DNA of 64,000 nucleotides, taken from positions 75,764 to 139,763 of the forward strand of contig CAYJBY010000004.1 of assembly GCA_964368645.1 (NCBI GenBank). Direction: 5' to 3'. This document shows positions 42,017-52,392 of the stretch, piece by piece (position 1 is the stretch's first letter; each line of letters begins with the position of its first letter). The stretch is from JAEDHM01 sp964368645 (lineage in GTDB: Bacteria; Bacillota; Clostridia; Christensenellales; CAG-1252). The notes under the pieces were generated by a model, which searched no databases, was not told where the DNA came from, and was given only the letters and a program-made list of their open reading frames with translations. A program made the translations under genes and the position numbers.

Positions 42017-44662
42017 ATGTCGGCAAAAATGCTTTTTTATGAGGTTGAAAATGAAGAGGAAAATTTTTTTATTATTATTATCGCTGTGCTGCTTATTGCG
42101 GTGGGTGTTATAGCCTTTACCGCCTGCGACTTTAACAAGGGAGAGGACGAGCCTACGCCCTGCAACGATTCGGAGCATACCTTCAGTCACGGCTTTTGCA
42201 CAAAATGCCATATCTCCAACGTCAAATATACAAAGTCCTCCTCAGGCTACGTGCCGTCCGGGGTTTACGACAGCGGCGTCGATGAAATCGTGGTCGAGAA
42301 GACCTACAAGGGGGAATCGGTTTTTTACGTTGATCCCTCGGTTTTTTCTGACTGTGAGCAACTGCAATATCTAACCCTTCCGTTTATAATTAACAGCAGG
42401 GGCGGCAGCTTGGGGCTTTCGTCCGTCAAGCACCTTACGCTTACGGCAACGGACGTTGTCTATGAAAACGAATTCTATAACACCAATCTGGTTACGCTGA
42501 CCTTCGACTGCAATCTAACGAGCGTAGGCAAGGGTTCCTTCAATAACGACAGCTTGAGAGTTGTATCGTTTTTAGGAAGTACGCCGCCCGAGCTTAAGGG
42601 TTCTCCCGATAACGGCAACGTGGTGTATTTGGCAAAAACGGCGTCCTTGGACGCTTACAAGACGGCGTTCGGTCTGTGGTCGGAAAGCTTTTACGATTAT
42701 GCCTGTTACAGCAATCAAGCGGTAATTTCCGACGGCAAGTTGGCGATTTACGCAGGAGACGGCGCGGAGTACGCTATACCCAACGGCGTAACGGAGATAG
42801 CTCCCCAAGCCTTTTATTTTAATCAGCAGTTGCAAACGGTTACGTTACCCGATTCGCTTATCACGATAGGTGCTTCCGCTTTTGAAAAATGTTATCAACT
42901 CCAGAGGGTTAGTATCGGCGCAAACAACGGACTGAAAACGATAGACGACGATGCTTTTTCCGCTGATATAGAGTTGACCGAGCTTACTCTGCCTAACAGT
43001 TTAAGCTATATGGGCAAGGGCGTTTTCAGCGGCTGTACCGCGCTTGTTTTAACCGAAAACGGACGGCTACTGTATAAGGACAACTGGATTATGGGAATGA
43101 TTGATCCTTACACCGTGGCTACTAACCTCGTTGTCGCGGAGGGTACCGTGGGTATCTGCGAAAACGCGCTTGAGCTTTGCTCGGTGGAAAATATCGAACT
43201 GCCTGCGTCCTTCAAATATATCGGCGATTCCGCCTTTGAAAGAGCAAGACTTAAGAGGATTTCCCTGCCTGACGGCGTGGAAATTATACCTAATAAGGCA
43301 TTTTCGGGCTGTAGTTTGCTCGGTAGCGTAGTTTTGCCGCCGTCCGTCAAGGAGATAGGCGCGGAGGCATTTTATCAATGCTATTTGCCCACCGTGATAC
43401 TGCCTGCCGGCTTGAAGAAAATCGGAGAAAAAGCCTTTAATTACTTGGTTACTCTCACCAAATACACCATTGATTACGTTTTCTTATCCACTGAGCCTTG
43501 CGAGCTGGGCTTTGCCTGCTTTACGGAAAACAGGAATTTCAGTATAAGGGTTTCGCCCTTGGCGCTTGACGATTACAGCAGTGCGCCGCAGTTTTCGCGC
43601 TACGCAGGCAGACTTTCCGCTTACAGCGAGCGCAACGGTATGGTGACTTCGGATAACAAGCTCATCTATTACCGCGGCGGCGCAACAACCTTGAACGTGC
43701 CTGCGGAGATTACGGAAATTTCTCCCTGCGCCTTTGCCGATTCTAACGTGGAAAATTTGGTTTTCTCGGAAAATTCCGAGATTAAGAGTTTGGAAAACAT
43801 CTCCTTTCAGGGTGCCGCTACGGTCAAAAACGTCGTACTGCCCAAGGGCTTGACTACGCTTCCGAATTTCGCCTTTAACGGACTTACGGGGCTGAAAACC
43901 ATTACCATACCCGAAAGTGTCACTGCGTTCGGCGAAAACCTTTTCAGCGGCTGTAGCTCCCTAACCGACGTGTCCTTCGGGAACAATTCGCAGTTGACGC
44001 AGATTACTCTGCGTATGTTCTACGACTGCGATTCGCTGAAAACCCTTACGATTCCCGACAGCGTTAAAACGATACGCCAAGGTGCATTCGATTCCTGCGA
44101 TTCGTTGGAAAGTATAACCGTACCTGATTCGGTCACTCGCATCGAAAGAGGCGCCTTTAGTAATTGTAATTCGCTGAAAAGCATCAGCCTGCCCTTTGTT
44201 GGCGACGGTGCAAACGTGTATTATTTCGCACACATTTTCGGAGCGACTTCGTTAGAGAACGGCAATCAATACATATCTAAGGCACCGCTTTCCGTAACCA
44301 TAAGGCACGGAGAGCAAATCAAGTATATGGCGTTTGCAAAATGCTATTCCATACAAACGCTGACGTTAGGCGAGGGCTTTACGGATCTGTTTGCATCGGC
44401 ATTTTCCGACTGCGCAGGGCTTAAAACGGTGTATCTGCCGAAGACAATGTCGGCAATCAATCATCACGCCTTCGAGGGTTGCGTAAATCTTACCGACGTT
44501 TACGTGCTTGCAGATAATCCGCCTGACGGTCTGCTTGATTTCGACGGTTGTCCGATAGCCAATATTTACGTACCTGCGGCGTCGGTGGAAACCTACAAGA
44601 ATTACAATCGGTGGTCAACCTATGAAGACAAAATCCGCGCCATTAGCACAAACGCGGCATAA
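42017..44662 (+). CDS. BspA-like leucine-rich-repeat (LRR_5) lipoprotein, start probably frameshifted
   Basis: About 880 residues with some 20 BspA-type LRR_5 repeats (TIPDSVKTIRQGAFDSCDSL, SYMGKGVFSGC). The open frame from 42017 has no ribosome site and lies only 11-18 bases past TATAAT boxes. ATG 42051 has GAGG upstream and would encode MKRKIFF, like the lipoprotein at 33195, but is one base out of phase. One extra T in the seven-T run at 42064-42070 would join it to the lipobox FTAC. So it is probably a lipoprotein with a slipped homopolymer, or a phase-off allele. Likely an adhesin; ligand unknown. Confidence 0.85.
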   Translation: MSAKMLFYEVENEEENFFIIIIAVLLIAVGVIAFTACDFNKGEDEPTPCNDSEHTFSHGFCTKCHISNVKYTKSSSGYVPSGVYDSGVDEIVVEKTYKGESVFYVDPSVFSDCEQLQYLTLPFIINSRGGSLGLSSVKHLTLTATDVVYENEFYNTNLVTLTFDCNLTSVGKGSFNNDSLRVVSFLGSTPPELKGSPDNGNVVYLAKTASLDAYKTAFGLWSESFYDYACYSNQAVISDGKLAIYAGDGAEYAIPNGVTEIAPQAFYFNQQLQTVTLPDSLITIGASAFEKCYQLQRVSIGANNGLKTIDDDAFSADIELTELTLPNSLSYMGKGVFSGCTALVLTENGRLLYKDNWIMGMIDPYTVATNLVVAEGTVGICENALELCSVENIELPASFKYIGDSAFERARLKRISLPDGVEIIPNKAFSGCSLLGSVVLPPSVKEIGAEAFYQCYLPTVILPAGLKKIGEKAFNYLVTLTKYTIDYVFLSTEPCELGFACFTENRNFSIRVSPLALDDYSSAPQFSRYAGRLSAYSERNGMVTSDNKLIYYRGGATTLNVPAEITEISPCAFADSNVENLVFSENSEIKSLENISFQGAATVKNVVLPKGLTTLPNFAFNGLTGLKTITIPESVTAFGENLFSGCSSLTDVSFGNNSQLTQITLRMFYDCDSLKTLTIPDSVKTIRQGAFDSCDSLESITVPDSVTRIERGAFSNCNSLKSISLPFVGDGANVYYFAHIFGATSLENGNQYISKAPLSVTIRHGEQIKYMAFAKCYSIQTLTLGEGFTDLFASAFSDCAGLKTVYLPKTMSAINHHAFEGCVNLTDVYVLADNPPDGLLDFDGCPIANIYVPAASVETYKNYNRWSTYEDKIRAISTNAA

Positions 44663-45027
44663 ACGACAATCTGCCTTACGTTTTTAAGAGGTAACGCGCT
44701 CTGCATAGCTAGAAATTAATAACCTTGTCCGTGTAGATACAGTGTTCCCGTCATAGTGTCCAAATAGCAGAAATCTATCCTATGCTGTTAGGTGGTAACA
44801 TAATTTCCATAGCTGATATAACTGTATCGGTGCAGATATAGAGTAGCATTCATAAAACCGCAAAAAGGGGAAGCTATCTTGCGCTATTTAACTGTCAGGC
44901 GCACTTTCTAAGACAAGTATAAGCGTGTCAAAGCAGTTATTGCGTTTCACCATATAATTGCAAAAGAGGGGAGTAATGGGCTTCTTTTATCAAACCTCAT
45001 TCTTTGCTCCTTATGCCTAATGAACGT
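44663..45027. other. intergenic spacer
   Basis: I see no gene, RNA or clear repeat here. Confidence 0.5.
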
Positions 45028-45062
45028 AAAAAAATACCGTCCGCAAACTGCGAACGGTATTT
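45028..45062 (-). terminator. terminator of the tRNA-Arg gene
   Basis: AATACCGTCCGC pairs with GCGAACGGTATT; the A-run at its left is a seven-T run on the minus strand. Confidence 0.8.
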
Positions 45063-45064
45063 TT

Positions 45065-45141
45065 TGGTGTACCATGGCGGATTCGAACCGCCGGCCTTCA
45101 GAGTCGGAGTCTGACGCTCTATCCAGCTGGGCTAATGGTAC
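45065..45141 (-). tRNA. tRNA-Arg (anticodon CCG)
   Basis: 77 nt including an encoded CCA. The acceptor stem GTACCAT/ATGGTAC, anticodon stem TCAGA/TCTGA with loop CTCCGAC (anticodon CCG, reads CGG), and T-arm GGCGG-TTCGAAT-CCGCC all pair. A20 in the D-loop fits arginine identity. It sits 288 bases beyond the end of the GH13 gene. Confidence 0.93.
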
Positions 45142-45429
45142 TCGTCGGGAACTGCGCTCTTGCTCCGCTTCCGTCGCAAGGCTCCGAAAGTTGCGCTGTT
45201 GCTTGTTCCCTCCTCTTCCCCGCAATTCTTCGCCGAGCAAATTATTGTGGGGTTTGGGGTTCTAGGGTAGTTCTCTGGGGTTTGAACTGCGCTCTTGCTT
45301 ACGCTGTAAAGTCAGTAACTTTTGCAAGATATGTTAAGGGCGCATATTCGTAAGGTGTTTACACCCTGTTCTGCCACAAAAATATGTCTGAATTGGCTTT
45401 GTTGGGGCAGTAATCCAAAGGATAAGGAA

Positions 45430-47259
45430 TTACAGTTCTGCCGTATATTCCTCCGCTTTGACGAAGATATAAACCGAATTCGGCTCTGCAAAAACCTTGC
45501 CCGAAATCGGTCTGTCCCTAAGCAAATCGACAGATGGTGCTTGTAAGTCATATTCTAACACTCTATCCGTGCTATTTGCAACCAGTATCAGCTCTTTTTT
45601 ACCGAAACGGCGCATTACAAGCAGTTCGTTTTTGTCGAAACTGATTTTGTCCAAAGCCTCTGCGTAGCCGTGTCGGATTTTACCCAACCTGCGATAAAAC
45701 TCCACCAAGTCCTGCCGCTCCGCTCCCCAAGGATACGGTCTGCGGTTAATCGGATCGACGAAGCCCTGAACGCCTGCCTCATCGCCGTAATAAATACTGG
45801 GCATACCGGGCAGTAAAAACTCGATAGCCGCCGCGATTTTTACCTTTTTCACAGCAATTTCGTATTGCTCGTCGGGGATACGGTACTCCAACTGTTTTTT
45901 CTTGCTCCAGTAATCGCCCCTAACGCCTGCCATTACGTTGACGATTCGGCAGGTATCGTGGGAGCCTAGCATAGTCATACAGGAGTCAAGGGATTGACGG
46001 GGATAATTCTCCACAATATCCAAAACCTTTGCCGCAAAATGCGAAGTCCAACCGCCCTTGGCGTAATCTAATATTGCGTCCTTAAACACGTAGTTCATAA
46101 CGCCGTCGATTTCGCCCTCGGTAAAATACTTTCTCAGCTCGCCGTAGCTGACCTTGGTGGACGCGTCCTCCCAAACCTCGCCAAGCAGGAGAGCCTGCGG
46201 ATCGGTGCGCTTGACGGCGGCGCGTAATTCTCTTACAAAGTCCGACGGCAGCTCGTCAACCACGTCAAGACGCCAGTTCACGCCCTTCGCCGTCCACTTT
46301 TCCAATATCCCGTCCTCGCCGAACAAAAATCGCCGTAAGGATTTGCTGTGTTTGTTGAGAGTGGGTACGCATTGAATCCCCCACCAACTATCGTAAACCT
46401 TCGGATAATCCGAGAAAACGTACCAATCGTAATATGGAGAGTTTTTGCTCTGGTATGCGCCGACAGAATCGAAAAAGCCTTCCTTATTAAAGTAAATGCT
46501 ATCGGAGCCGGTGTGGTTAAAAACTCCGTCAAGCATAATTTTCATACCCCGTTGCGCGGCTTTGGCGATAAGCTCGTCAAGCTCCTGTTCCGTGCCGATA
46601 ATCGGATCGATTTTGGAATAATCCGCCGTATCGTAGCGGTGGTTGCTATGGGAGTAGAAGATAGGGGAGAGATAGATTATAGTTACGCCCAATTCCGCTA
46701 GGTAATCAAGCTTGGAAATAACGCCCTTAAGGTTGCCGCCGTAAAAATCGTTGGCGCGGTAAACACCGTCAGGACCTGTGACGGTGACGTCCTGCTTCCA
46801 ATCCCTTACAGTGCCGACTTCAGGGGTAGGTTTGCCGCCGACCTTGCAAAATCTGTCCACAAAAATATGGTAGATTATATCCGAGCCACTGCGCTTAGGG
46901 GTGACGTAAGACGGTTCAAAAACGGTAATCTGCCATTCGGGCAGGTGGTCGCCCTTAACGGCGTAGCCCAGCTTGTCCCGTCCTATAAAGTCAATACTTC
47001 CGTCCTGATATTGAGCCTCAAAGCGGTAGTAATAAATCCCTGCCACGGGGATACTGAACGTAACCTCGTAAAACGTCTTACCTCTCTCGAAGACTGTCGG
47101 TCTTAACTGCCAAATATCCGCCGCGTCGCCGTGGCGTAGATACATTCTTATGGTTTCGGGCAGTCTGTGCTTTTCCACGCAAAAACGGAGAGTGATTTGC
47201 TCTCCTGTTTTCACTGCGCCGAAAGGCACCTTATTTCTTCGAGAATTATAATTATACAT
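45430..47259 (-). CDS. GH13 alpha-amylase family (neopullulanase-like) glycosidase
   Basis: 609 residues. An N-terminal beta domain of the CBM34 kind (about 1-100) precedes the barrel. Catalytic residues are Asp in NWRLDVVDEL, Glu in LLGEVWEDAS and Asp in MLGSHDTCR. No signal peptide, so it acts in the cytoplasm on maltodextrins or glycogen-derived chains. It is the last gene of the glycogen operon, 62 bases after glgP. No ribosome site is visible before its ATG; a GC-rich hairpin lies at 47271-47299. Confidence 0.88.
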   Translation of the reverse strand: MYNYNSRRNKVPFGAVKTGEQITLRFCVEKHRLPETIRMYLRHGDAADIWQLRPTVFERGKTFYEVTFSIPVAGIYYYRFEAQYQDGSIDFIGRDKLGYAVKGDHLPEWQITVFEPSYVTPKRSGSDIIYHIFVDRFCKVGGKPTPEVGTVRDWKQDVTVTGPDGVYRANDFYGGNLKGVISKLDYLAELGVTIIYLSPIFYSHSNHRYDTADYSKIDPIIGTEQELDELIAKAAQRGMKIMLDGVFNHTGSDSIYFNKEGFFDSVGAYQSKNSPYYDWYVFSDYPKVYDSWWGIQCVPTLNKHSKSLRRFLFGEDGILEKWTAKGVNWRLDVVDELPSDFVRELRAAVKRTDPQALLLGEVWEDASTKVSYGELRKYFTEGEIDGVMNYVFKDAILDYAKGGWTSHFAAKVLDIVENYPRQSLDSCMTMLGSHDTCRIVNVMAGVRGDYWSKKKQLEYRIPDEQYEIAVKKVKIAAAIEFLLPGMPSIYYGDEAGVQGFVDPINRRPYPWGAERQDLVEFYRRLGKIRHGYAEALDKISFDKNELLVMRRFGKKELILVANSTDRVLEYDLQAPSVDLLRDRPISGKVFAEPNSVYIFVKAEEYTAEL

Positions 47260-47321
47260 AACAAAATTTTAGCGGGGTCTCCCGTAAGGAAGACTCCGCA
47301 ATCGTAGGTACTGAAGATTAA

Positions 47322-49751
47322 TTATTTCGTGGATTTCAGATCCCAAATTCTGGTGGCGTACTCCTTGACGGCTCTGTCAGCCGCAAAGAAGCCCGATTGA
47401 GCGATATTGACCAAGCTCATACGGTTCCAGCGTTCTCTGTCTCTGTAAGCGTAATCGATTTCGCCCTGCGCGTTGGCGTAAGAGCGGAAATCCGCAAGAC
47501 ACATATAAGGATCCGCAACGCCGTGACGTCCCAAAACCAGTAAATCCGCCAATTCGGCAAAGCTTACGCCGCCGATACCGGCACGCATATAATCGATAAC
47601 GCGCTTGATATCCGCGTCGTTATTGTAATAGTAGGTGGGGTGGTAGTTGCCGGACTGCTGAAGAGCCGCAACCTCGTTGGCACGCAAGCCGAAGATAAAG
47701 ATGTTCTCGTCGCCGACTCTCTCGTGGATTTCCACGTTCGCGCCGTCCATCGTGCCTATCGTCACCGCGCCGTTAATCATAAACTTCATATTACCGGTGC
47801 CGGAGGCTTCCTTACCTGCGATACTGATTTGCTCGCTGACTTCGCTTGCAGGCATAATCTTTTCCGCTAAGCTAACGCGGTAATTTTCAAGGAAAACGAT
47901 TTTGATTTTGCCCTTGATGTCGGGATCGTTGTTGATTACCTGACCAAGCATATAGATAAATCTGATTATCAGCTTGGCTACGTAGTAGCTGCTTGCCGCC
48001 TTAGCCCCGAAAATATAAGTACGGGGATTAATATCCATATTGGGATTGTCCTTCAGCTTAAGGTACAGATTCAGAATATTGAGCGCGTTAAGCAACTGAC
48101 GCTTATACTCGTGCAGTCTTTTGACCTGTACGTCGAAGATGGAGTCGGGAGAAACGCTTACGCCCGTGGTGTCCTTGATATACTGGGAAAGAGCCAGCTT
48201 GTTGGCGCGTTTTATCTTGTCCATTTCGTTAAGCACGGTGCTGTCGCCCTTGTACTTTAAGAGAGGAGTCAAATCCGCAGTGCGAACGAAATCGGTGCCG
48301 ATTACCGACTTTATCAACTCGGAAAGGGCAGGGTTAGCCTCGCACAGCCATCTTCTGTGGGTAATGCCGTTGGTTACGTTGGTGAACTTGTTGGGTTCGA
48401 TTTTGAAAGCGTCCGCGAAAACGTCGTTCTTCAAAATATCGCTGTGCAAAGCGGAAACTCCGTTGACAGTGTGGGAAGCGTACAGGCACAAATTAGCCAT
48501 ACGGATTTCGCCGTAGCTGATAATTGCGTTACGGGAAACTCTATCCCAGTCGCTGGGATAAGCCTGCCACAAGTCCGCGCAGTAACGGCGGTTCATCTCG
48601 CTGATAAGCTGATAAATACGGGGTAGCTGTTCCTTAATAAGGTGCTCAGGCCACTTTTCAAGTGCTTCCGCCATAACCGTATGGTTGGTGTAGCTAACGG
48701 TGTTGCGGATAATATCCCAAGCCTTGTCCCAGCTGTAACCGTACTCGTCCACCATAATGCGCATAAGCTCGGGGATACAAAGCGTCGGGTGAGTATCATT
48801 GATATGGATAGCCACCTGATCCGCCAAGTTGTCCAGATTGGGGTTAAACTTTAAGTGGTTTTTGATAATAGACTGTACTGACGCACTGACGAAGAAATAC
48901 TGCTGTTTCAGTCTTAGAGTTTTGCCCTCTATGTGGTCGTCGGCAGGGTACAAAACCTTGGAAATGGACTCCGCCAAAGCCTTATTCTCGCTAGCCTTTA
49001 AGTATTCGCCCTTGGAGAACAACGCCATATCGAAAGCAACGGGGGCTTTTGCCGCCCAAAGTCTGATACGGTTGACCGCGTCGGTGTCGTAGCCCGAGAT
49101 ATGCATATCGTAGGCAAGAGCCAAAACAGTGGTGTAACCCACGTGCTTGACGTTAAGACCTTTTTCCGACCATTCCTCCTCAACCTTGCCGCCGAAACGA
49201 ACCTCAAAGGTCTCCTCGGGACGGGGCAGAAGCCAAACGTCGCCGCCGTCGGAAAGCCAATCGTCCGGCATTTCCACCTGCCAGCCATCTACTATGCGCT
49301 GACGGAAGATACCGTAGTCGTAGCGAATGGAAAATCCGCAGGCGGGATAGGATTCGGAAGTCAAAGCGTCCATATATGCTGCGGCAAGACGCCCTAAGCC
49401 GCCGTTGCCTAAGCCTGCGTCAGGCTCCATATCCTCAAGCTGGGCGAAGTTAAATCCGAAGCGTTCAACTGCGGTTTTGACCTCGTTGGTGATACCCATA
49501 TTAAACAGGTGGTTCTTAAGCGAACGCCCCAAGAGAAACTCCAGCGACATATAATATACCTGCTTATACTGTTTCTCTCTGATGACGTGCTTGTACTGCA
49601 AACGCTTTTGCGAGAGCAAGTCTCTTACAACGAGGCAAACCGCTTCATACATTTGATGAGGTGTTGCGTCCTTGGCGTTAATTCCCTGATAACGGGAAAC
49701 CTTGCTTTCGATCAGTTTCTGAATGTCCGATGTAGTCAGTTTGTTGTTCAT
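47322..49751 (-). CDS. glgP: glycogen/maltodextrin phosphorylase
   Basis: 809 residues. The pyridoxal-phosphate lysine lies in EASGTGNMKFMINGAVTIGT. The N-terminal DMEPDAGLGNGGLGRLAAAY region is also diagnostic. It releases glucose-1-phosphate from glycogen ends. AAGGAGC precedes the ATG; it starts 24 bases after glgA. Confidence 0.96.
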   Translation of the reverse strand: MNNKLTTSDIQKLIESKVSRYQGINAKDATPHQMYEAVCLVVRDLLSQKRLQYKHVIREKQYKQVYYMSLEFLLGRSLKNHLFNMGITNEVKTAVERFGFNFAQLEDMEPDAGLGNGGLGRLAAAYMDALTSESYPACGFSIRYDYGIFRQRIVDGWQVEMPDDWLSDGGDVWLLPRPEETFEVRFGGKVEEEWSEKGLNVKHVGYTTVLALAYDMHISGYDTDAVNRIRLWAAKAPVAFDMALFSKGEYLKASENKALAESISKVLYPADDHIEGKTLRLKQQYFFVSASVQSIIKNHLKFNPNLDNLADQVAIHINDTHPTLCIPELMRIMVDEYGYSWDKAWDIIRNTVSYTNHTVMAEALEKWPEHLIKEQLPRIYQLISEMNRRYCADLWQAYPSDWDRVSRNAIISYGEIRMANLCLYASHTVNGVSALHSDILKNDVFADAFKIEPNKFTNVTNGITHRRWLCEANPALSELIKSVIGTDFVRTADLTPLLKYKGDSTVLNEMDKIKRANKLALSQYIKDTTGVSVSPDSIFDVQVKRLHEYKRQLLNALNILNLYLKLKDNPNMDINPRTYIFGAKAASSYYVAKLIIRFIYMLGQVINNDPDIKGKIKIVFLENYRVSLAEKIMPASEVSEQISIAGKEASGTGNMKFMINGAVTIGTMDGANVEIHERVGDENIFIFGLRANEVAALQQSGNYHPTYYYNNDADIKRVIDYMRAGIGGVSFAELADLLVLGRHGVADPYMCLADFRSYANAQGEIDYAYRDRERWNRMSLVNIAQSGFFAADRAVKEYATRIWDLKSTK

Positions 49752-49775
49752 ATTGCTCCTTGAGTAGAATTAAGA

Positions 49776-51251
49776 TTATTCGTTGATGATTTTGTCATAC
49801 AAAGCCTTGTAATCCTTGGCGGAACGGCTCCAGCTGAAGTCGGTGGTCATAGCATTGTTGACCAGCTTATTCCAGGACGCTTTGTCGTCGTAGTAGCACC
49901 CGACCGCTCTCCATATTGCGTTGAGCATATCGTGGGCGTTGTAGCTGTAGAACGTGTAGCCCGTGCCCTCGCCGTTGTCGGGATTAAAGGGCTTAACGGA
50001 ATCCTTAAGACCGCCCGTCTCTCTGACGACGGGGATAGAGCCGTAGCGCATAGCTATCATTTGAGAAAGACCGCAAGGCTCAAATTTGCTGGGCATAAGG
50101 AAAATGTCCGATGCGGCGTACAGTTTAGACGCCAAATCGGAGGAGAAGTTGATAATAACGCGGAGCTTTGCGCCGTAACGATGCTCAAAGTCCTTGAGAA
50201 TGGTCTCGTATTTCCAGTCGCCTGTGCCTAATACGATTAACTGAATATCCGCAGAAAGCAAATCCTCAGCCACAGCGGTAAGCAAATCCAAACCCTTTTG
50301 AGTGGTAAGACGAGTGACCATAGCGATCAGCGGCTTATTCTCGCTGTAGGTGAAGTTGACCATCTTGCAAATCTCTTCCTTGTTCGTCTTCTTGCCTTGA
50401 GCGACTGTCGTAGCGTCGTAGCGAGCAAAGAGGGCGGGATCGGTTGCAGGATTAAACAGGGTAGTATCGATACCGTTAATGATACCGGAGAGCTTATAAG
50501 CTCTGGCGCAGAGAATACCCTCCAAGCCGTAAGCGTAGAAAGGATCCTTCAGCTCGGTGGCATAGGTGGGGCTGACCGTGCTGACCTGATTGGCGCACTC
50601 TATACCGCCCTTCATAAAGTTGGTGCAGCCGGCGTACTCGGTAAGGGAGAGCTTGTCGGCAGGCAAACCTAATATGTCGGTGCAGATATATTGGTCGTAT
50701 TTACCCTGAAATTCGATATTATGAATGGTAAACAGCGTCTTCGTGTTTTTCAGCTCGGTATTTCTGTAGAAAGAGTCGAGGAAAACGGGAAGAAGCGCGG
50801 TGTGCCAGTCGTTGCAGTGAATCACGTCCGGCGTATAGCCTATCAAAAGCATAGTTTCGATAATTGCACGGGAGAAGAACGCAAAACGCTCTGCGTCGTC
50901 GAAATGACCGTACAATCCGTTGCGCTTAAAGTAATATCCGTTGTCGATAAAATAATAGGTAATCCCATCGTAGCTCTGCTCAAACACGCCGCAATACTGC
51001 TTGCGCCAGCCGAGAGGTACGTAGGTATAGCCCACGTAACGCATTGTGTTGCGGAAGTGAGCGGGAATGTCGGCGTACAGGGGAATGATAACCCTAACGT
51101 CCACGCCGAGAGCCGCCAACGCCTTAGGCAGTGCGCCTGCAACGTCGCCTAAGCCGCCGCTTCTTATATACGGAGAAGCCTCGCCTGCGGCAAACAGTAC
51201 TTTCTCTGTGCTTTGAAGTTTAACAGCTTCCTTTTTGATTTTCTTTGCCAT
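49776..51251 (-). CDS. glgA: glycogen synthase (ADP-glucose)
   Basis: 491 residues, GT5 family. The ADP-glucose loop is RSGGLGDVAGALPKAL (the usual Lys is Arg here), and the C-terminal E-x7-E region is FEPCGLSQMIAMRYGSIPVV. It elongates alpha-1,4 chains from ADP-glucose supplied by GlgC/GlgD. A short Lys-rich N-terminal extension is present. AAGGAGG precedes it. Confidence 0.95.
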   Translation of the reverse strand: MAKKIKKEAVKLQSTEKVLFAAGEASPYIRSGGLGDVAGALPKALAALGVDVRVIIPLYADIPAHFRNTMRYVGYTYVPLGWRKQYCGVFEQSYDGITYYFIDNGYYFKRNGLYGHFDDAERFAFFSRAIIETMLLIGYTPDVIHCNDWHTALLPVFLDSFYRNTELKNTKTLFTIHNIEFQGKYDQYICTDILGLPADKLSLTEYAGCTNFMKGGIECANQVSTVSPTYATELKDPFYAYGLEGILCARAYKLSGIINGIDTTLFNPATDPALFARYDATTVAQGKKTNKEEICKMVNFTYSENKPLIAMVTRLTTQKGLDLLTAVAEDLLSADIQLIVLGTGDWKYETILKDFEHRYGAKLRVIINFSSDLASKLYAASDIFLMPSKFEPCGLSQMIAMRYGSIPVVRETGGLKDSVKPFNPDNGEGTGYTFYSYNAHDMLNAIWRAVGCYYDDKASWNKLVNNAMTTDFSWSRSAKDYKALYDKIINE

Positions 51252-51279
51252 AATTACACAAACCTCCTTATCCCTTCAC

Positions 51280-52392
51280 TTATACGGTCTTTCCTTTGGC
51301 GATAACCACAGGGTAACTCTCATATCCGCTGATATTCCTGTTCTCGTTAATGGTTACGTCCTTGTCGGTAATCGCATAATTGACTGTGGAGCCTGCCTTG
51401 ACGACTCCGCTTTCCATAACAATCGAGTTGCGGACAACCGCGCCCTTTTCCACCACAACGCCTCTGAAAAGTACGCTGTTTTCGACGGTGCCGTCAATTT
51501 CGCAACCGTCGGCGATAAGGCTGTTGTTCACCTGTGCGTTTTCACCGTAAATGGTAGGAACGCTGTCCTTAACCTTGGTATAAATAATACCGTGTCCGTA
51601 AAACAGCTTGTTGCGGTTTTCGCTGTTTAGGAGCTTCATATTCTCCTTGTAATAACTGCGAATATCGTCAACTATTGCCGCGTACTCGTTAATCTCGTAA
51701 GCGAAAATCTTAAGCTCGTTAAGCTGTTTCGTCAGGACGTCCTTTTCAAAATCGAAAAATCCTCTTGCGTAAGCGTGGTCAACCAAACCCATCAGCTTGG
51801 CTTTTTTCACCAGATATACGTTAAGTCCTATGGTGCGTTCTCTCGCCTCTGCGGTTTCGGAAATGTACATATCAACAACTCTGTTGTTACGTTCCGTCTC
51901 CACTACCAGTCTGCGGCTGGTGCCGGTGGGAGCCTTATAAACCAGCATAGTTACGTCCGCGCCGGTTTCAAGGTGTTTTTTGAATACCTTTTCGTAGTCG
52001 ATATTCATAGCTATATTGCCGTTGCTCATCAGAACGTACTCTTCTCTGCCGCTTCTTATAAAGCCCTGAATACTGTATAAGGCTTCGATTTTGCCCTTAT
52101 ACATTTCACGGCTGCTGTTAAGCACGAAGGGAGGGAAAACGCTGATACCGCTGTTCTTTCTGTTGAGGTCCCAATCTCTGCCCATACGGATATGATCCAT
52201 AAGGGAACTGTAGTTGCTTCTTGTAACCAAAGCGATTTTGTCAATGCCGCTGTTGACCAAATTAGACAGGGTAAAGTCTATAAGTCTGTATCTGCCGCAG
52301 AAGGGGAGAGATGCGGTAGTTCTGTGGATAGTCAGCTCGTTGAGCTTGTTCTCGTTATCGCTTGCGAATATAACACTCATTACGTCGTTCAT
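51280..52392 (-). CDS. glgD: ADP-glucose pyrophosphorylase regulatory subunit GlgD
   Basis: 370 residues, homologous to GlgC but with the catalytic GGxGTRL loop replaced (FASDNENKLNELTIHRTTAS), as in GlgD. It forms a mixed complex with GlgC and modulates it. Its ATG follows the glgC stop directly. C-terminal left-handed beta-helix repeats are present. Confidence 0.93.
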   Translation of the reverse strand: MNDVMSVIFASDNENKLNELTIHRTTASLPFCGRYRLIDFTLSNLVNSGIDKIALVTRSNYSSLMDHIRMGRDWDLNRKNSGISVFPPFVLNSSREMYKGKIEALYSIQGFIRSGREEYVLMSNGNIAMNIDYEKVFKKHLETGADVTMLVYKAPTGTSRRLVVETERNNRVVDMYISETAEARERTIGLNVYLVKKAKLMGLVDHAYARGFFDFEKDVLTKQLNELKIFAYEINEYAAIVDDIRSYYKENMKLLNSENRNKLFYGHGIIYTKVKDSVPTIYGENAQVNNSLIADGCEIDGTVENSVLFRGVVVEKGAVVRNSIVMESGVVKAGSTVNYAITDKDVTINENRNISGYESYPVVIAKGKTV

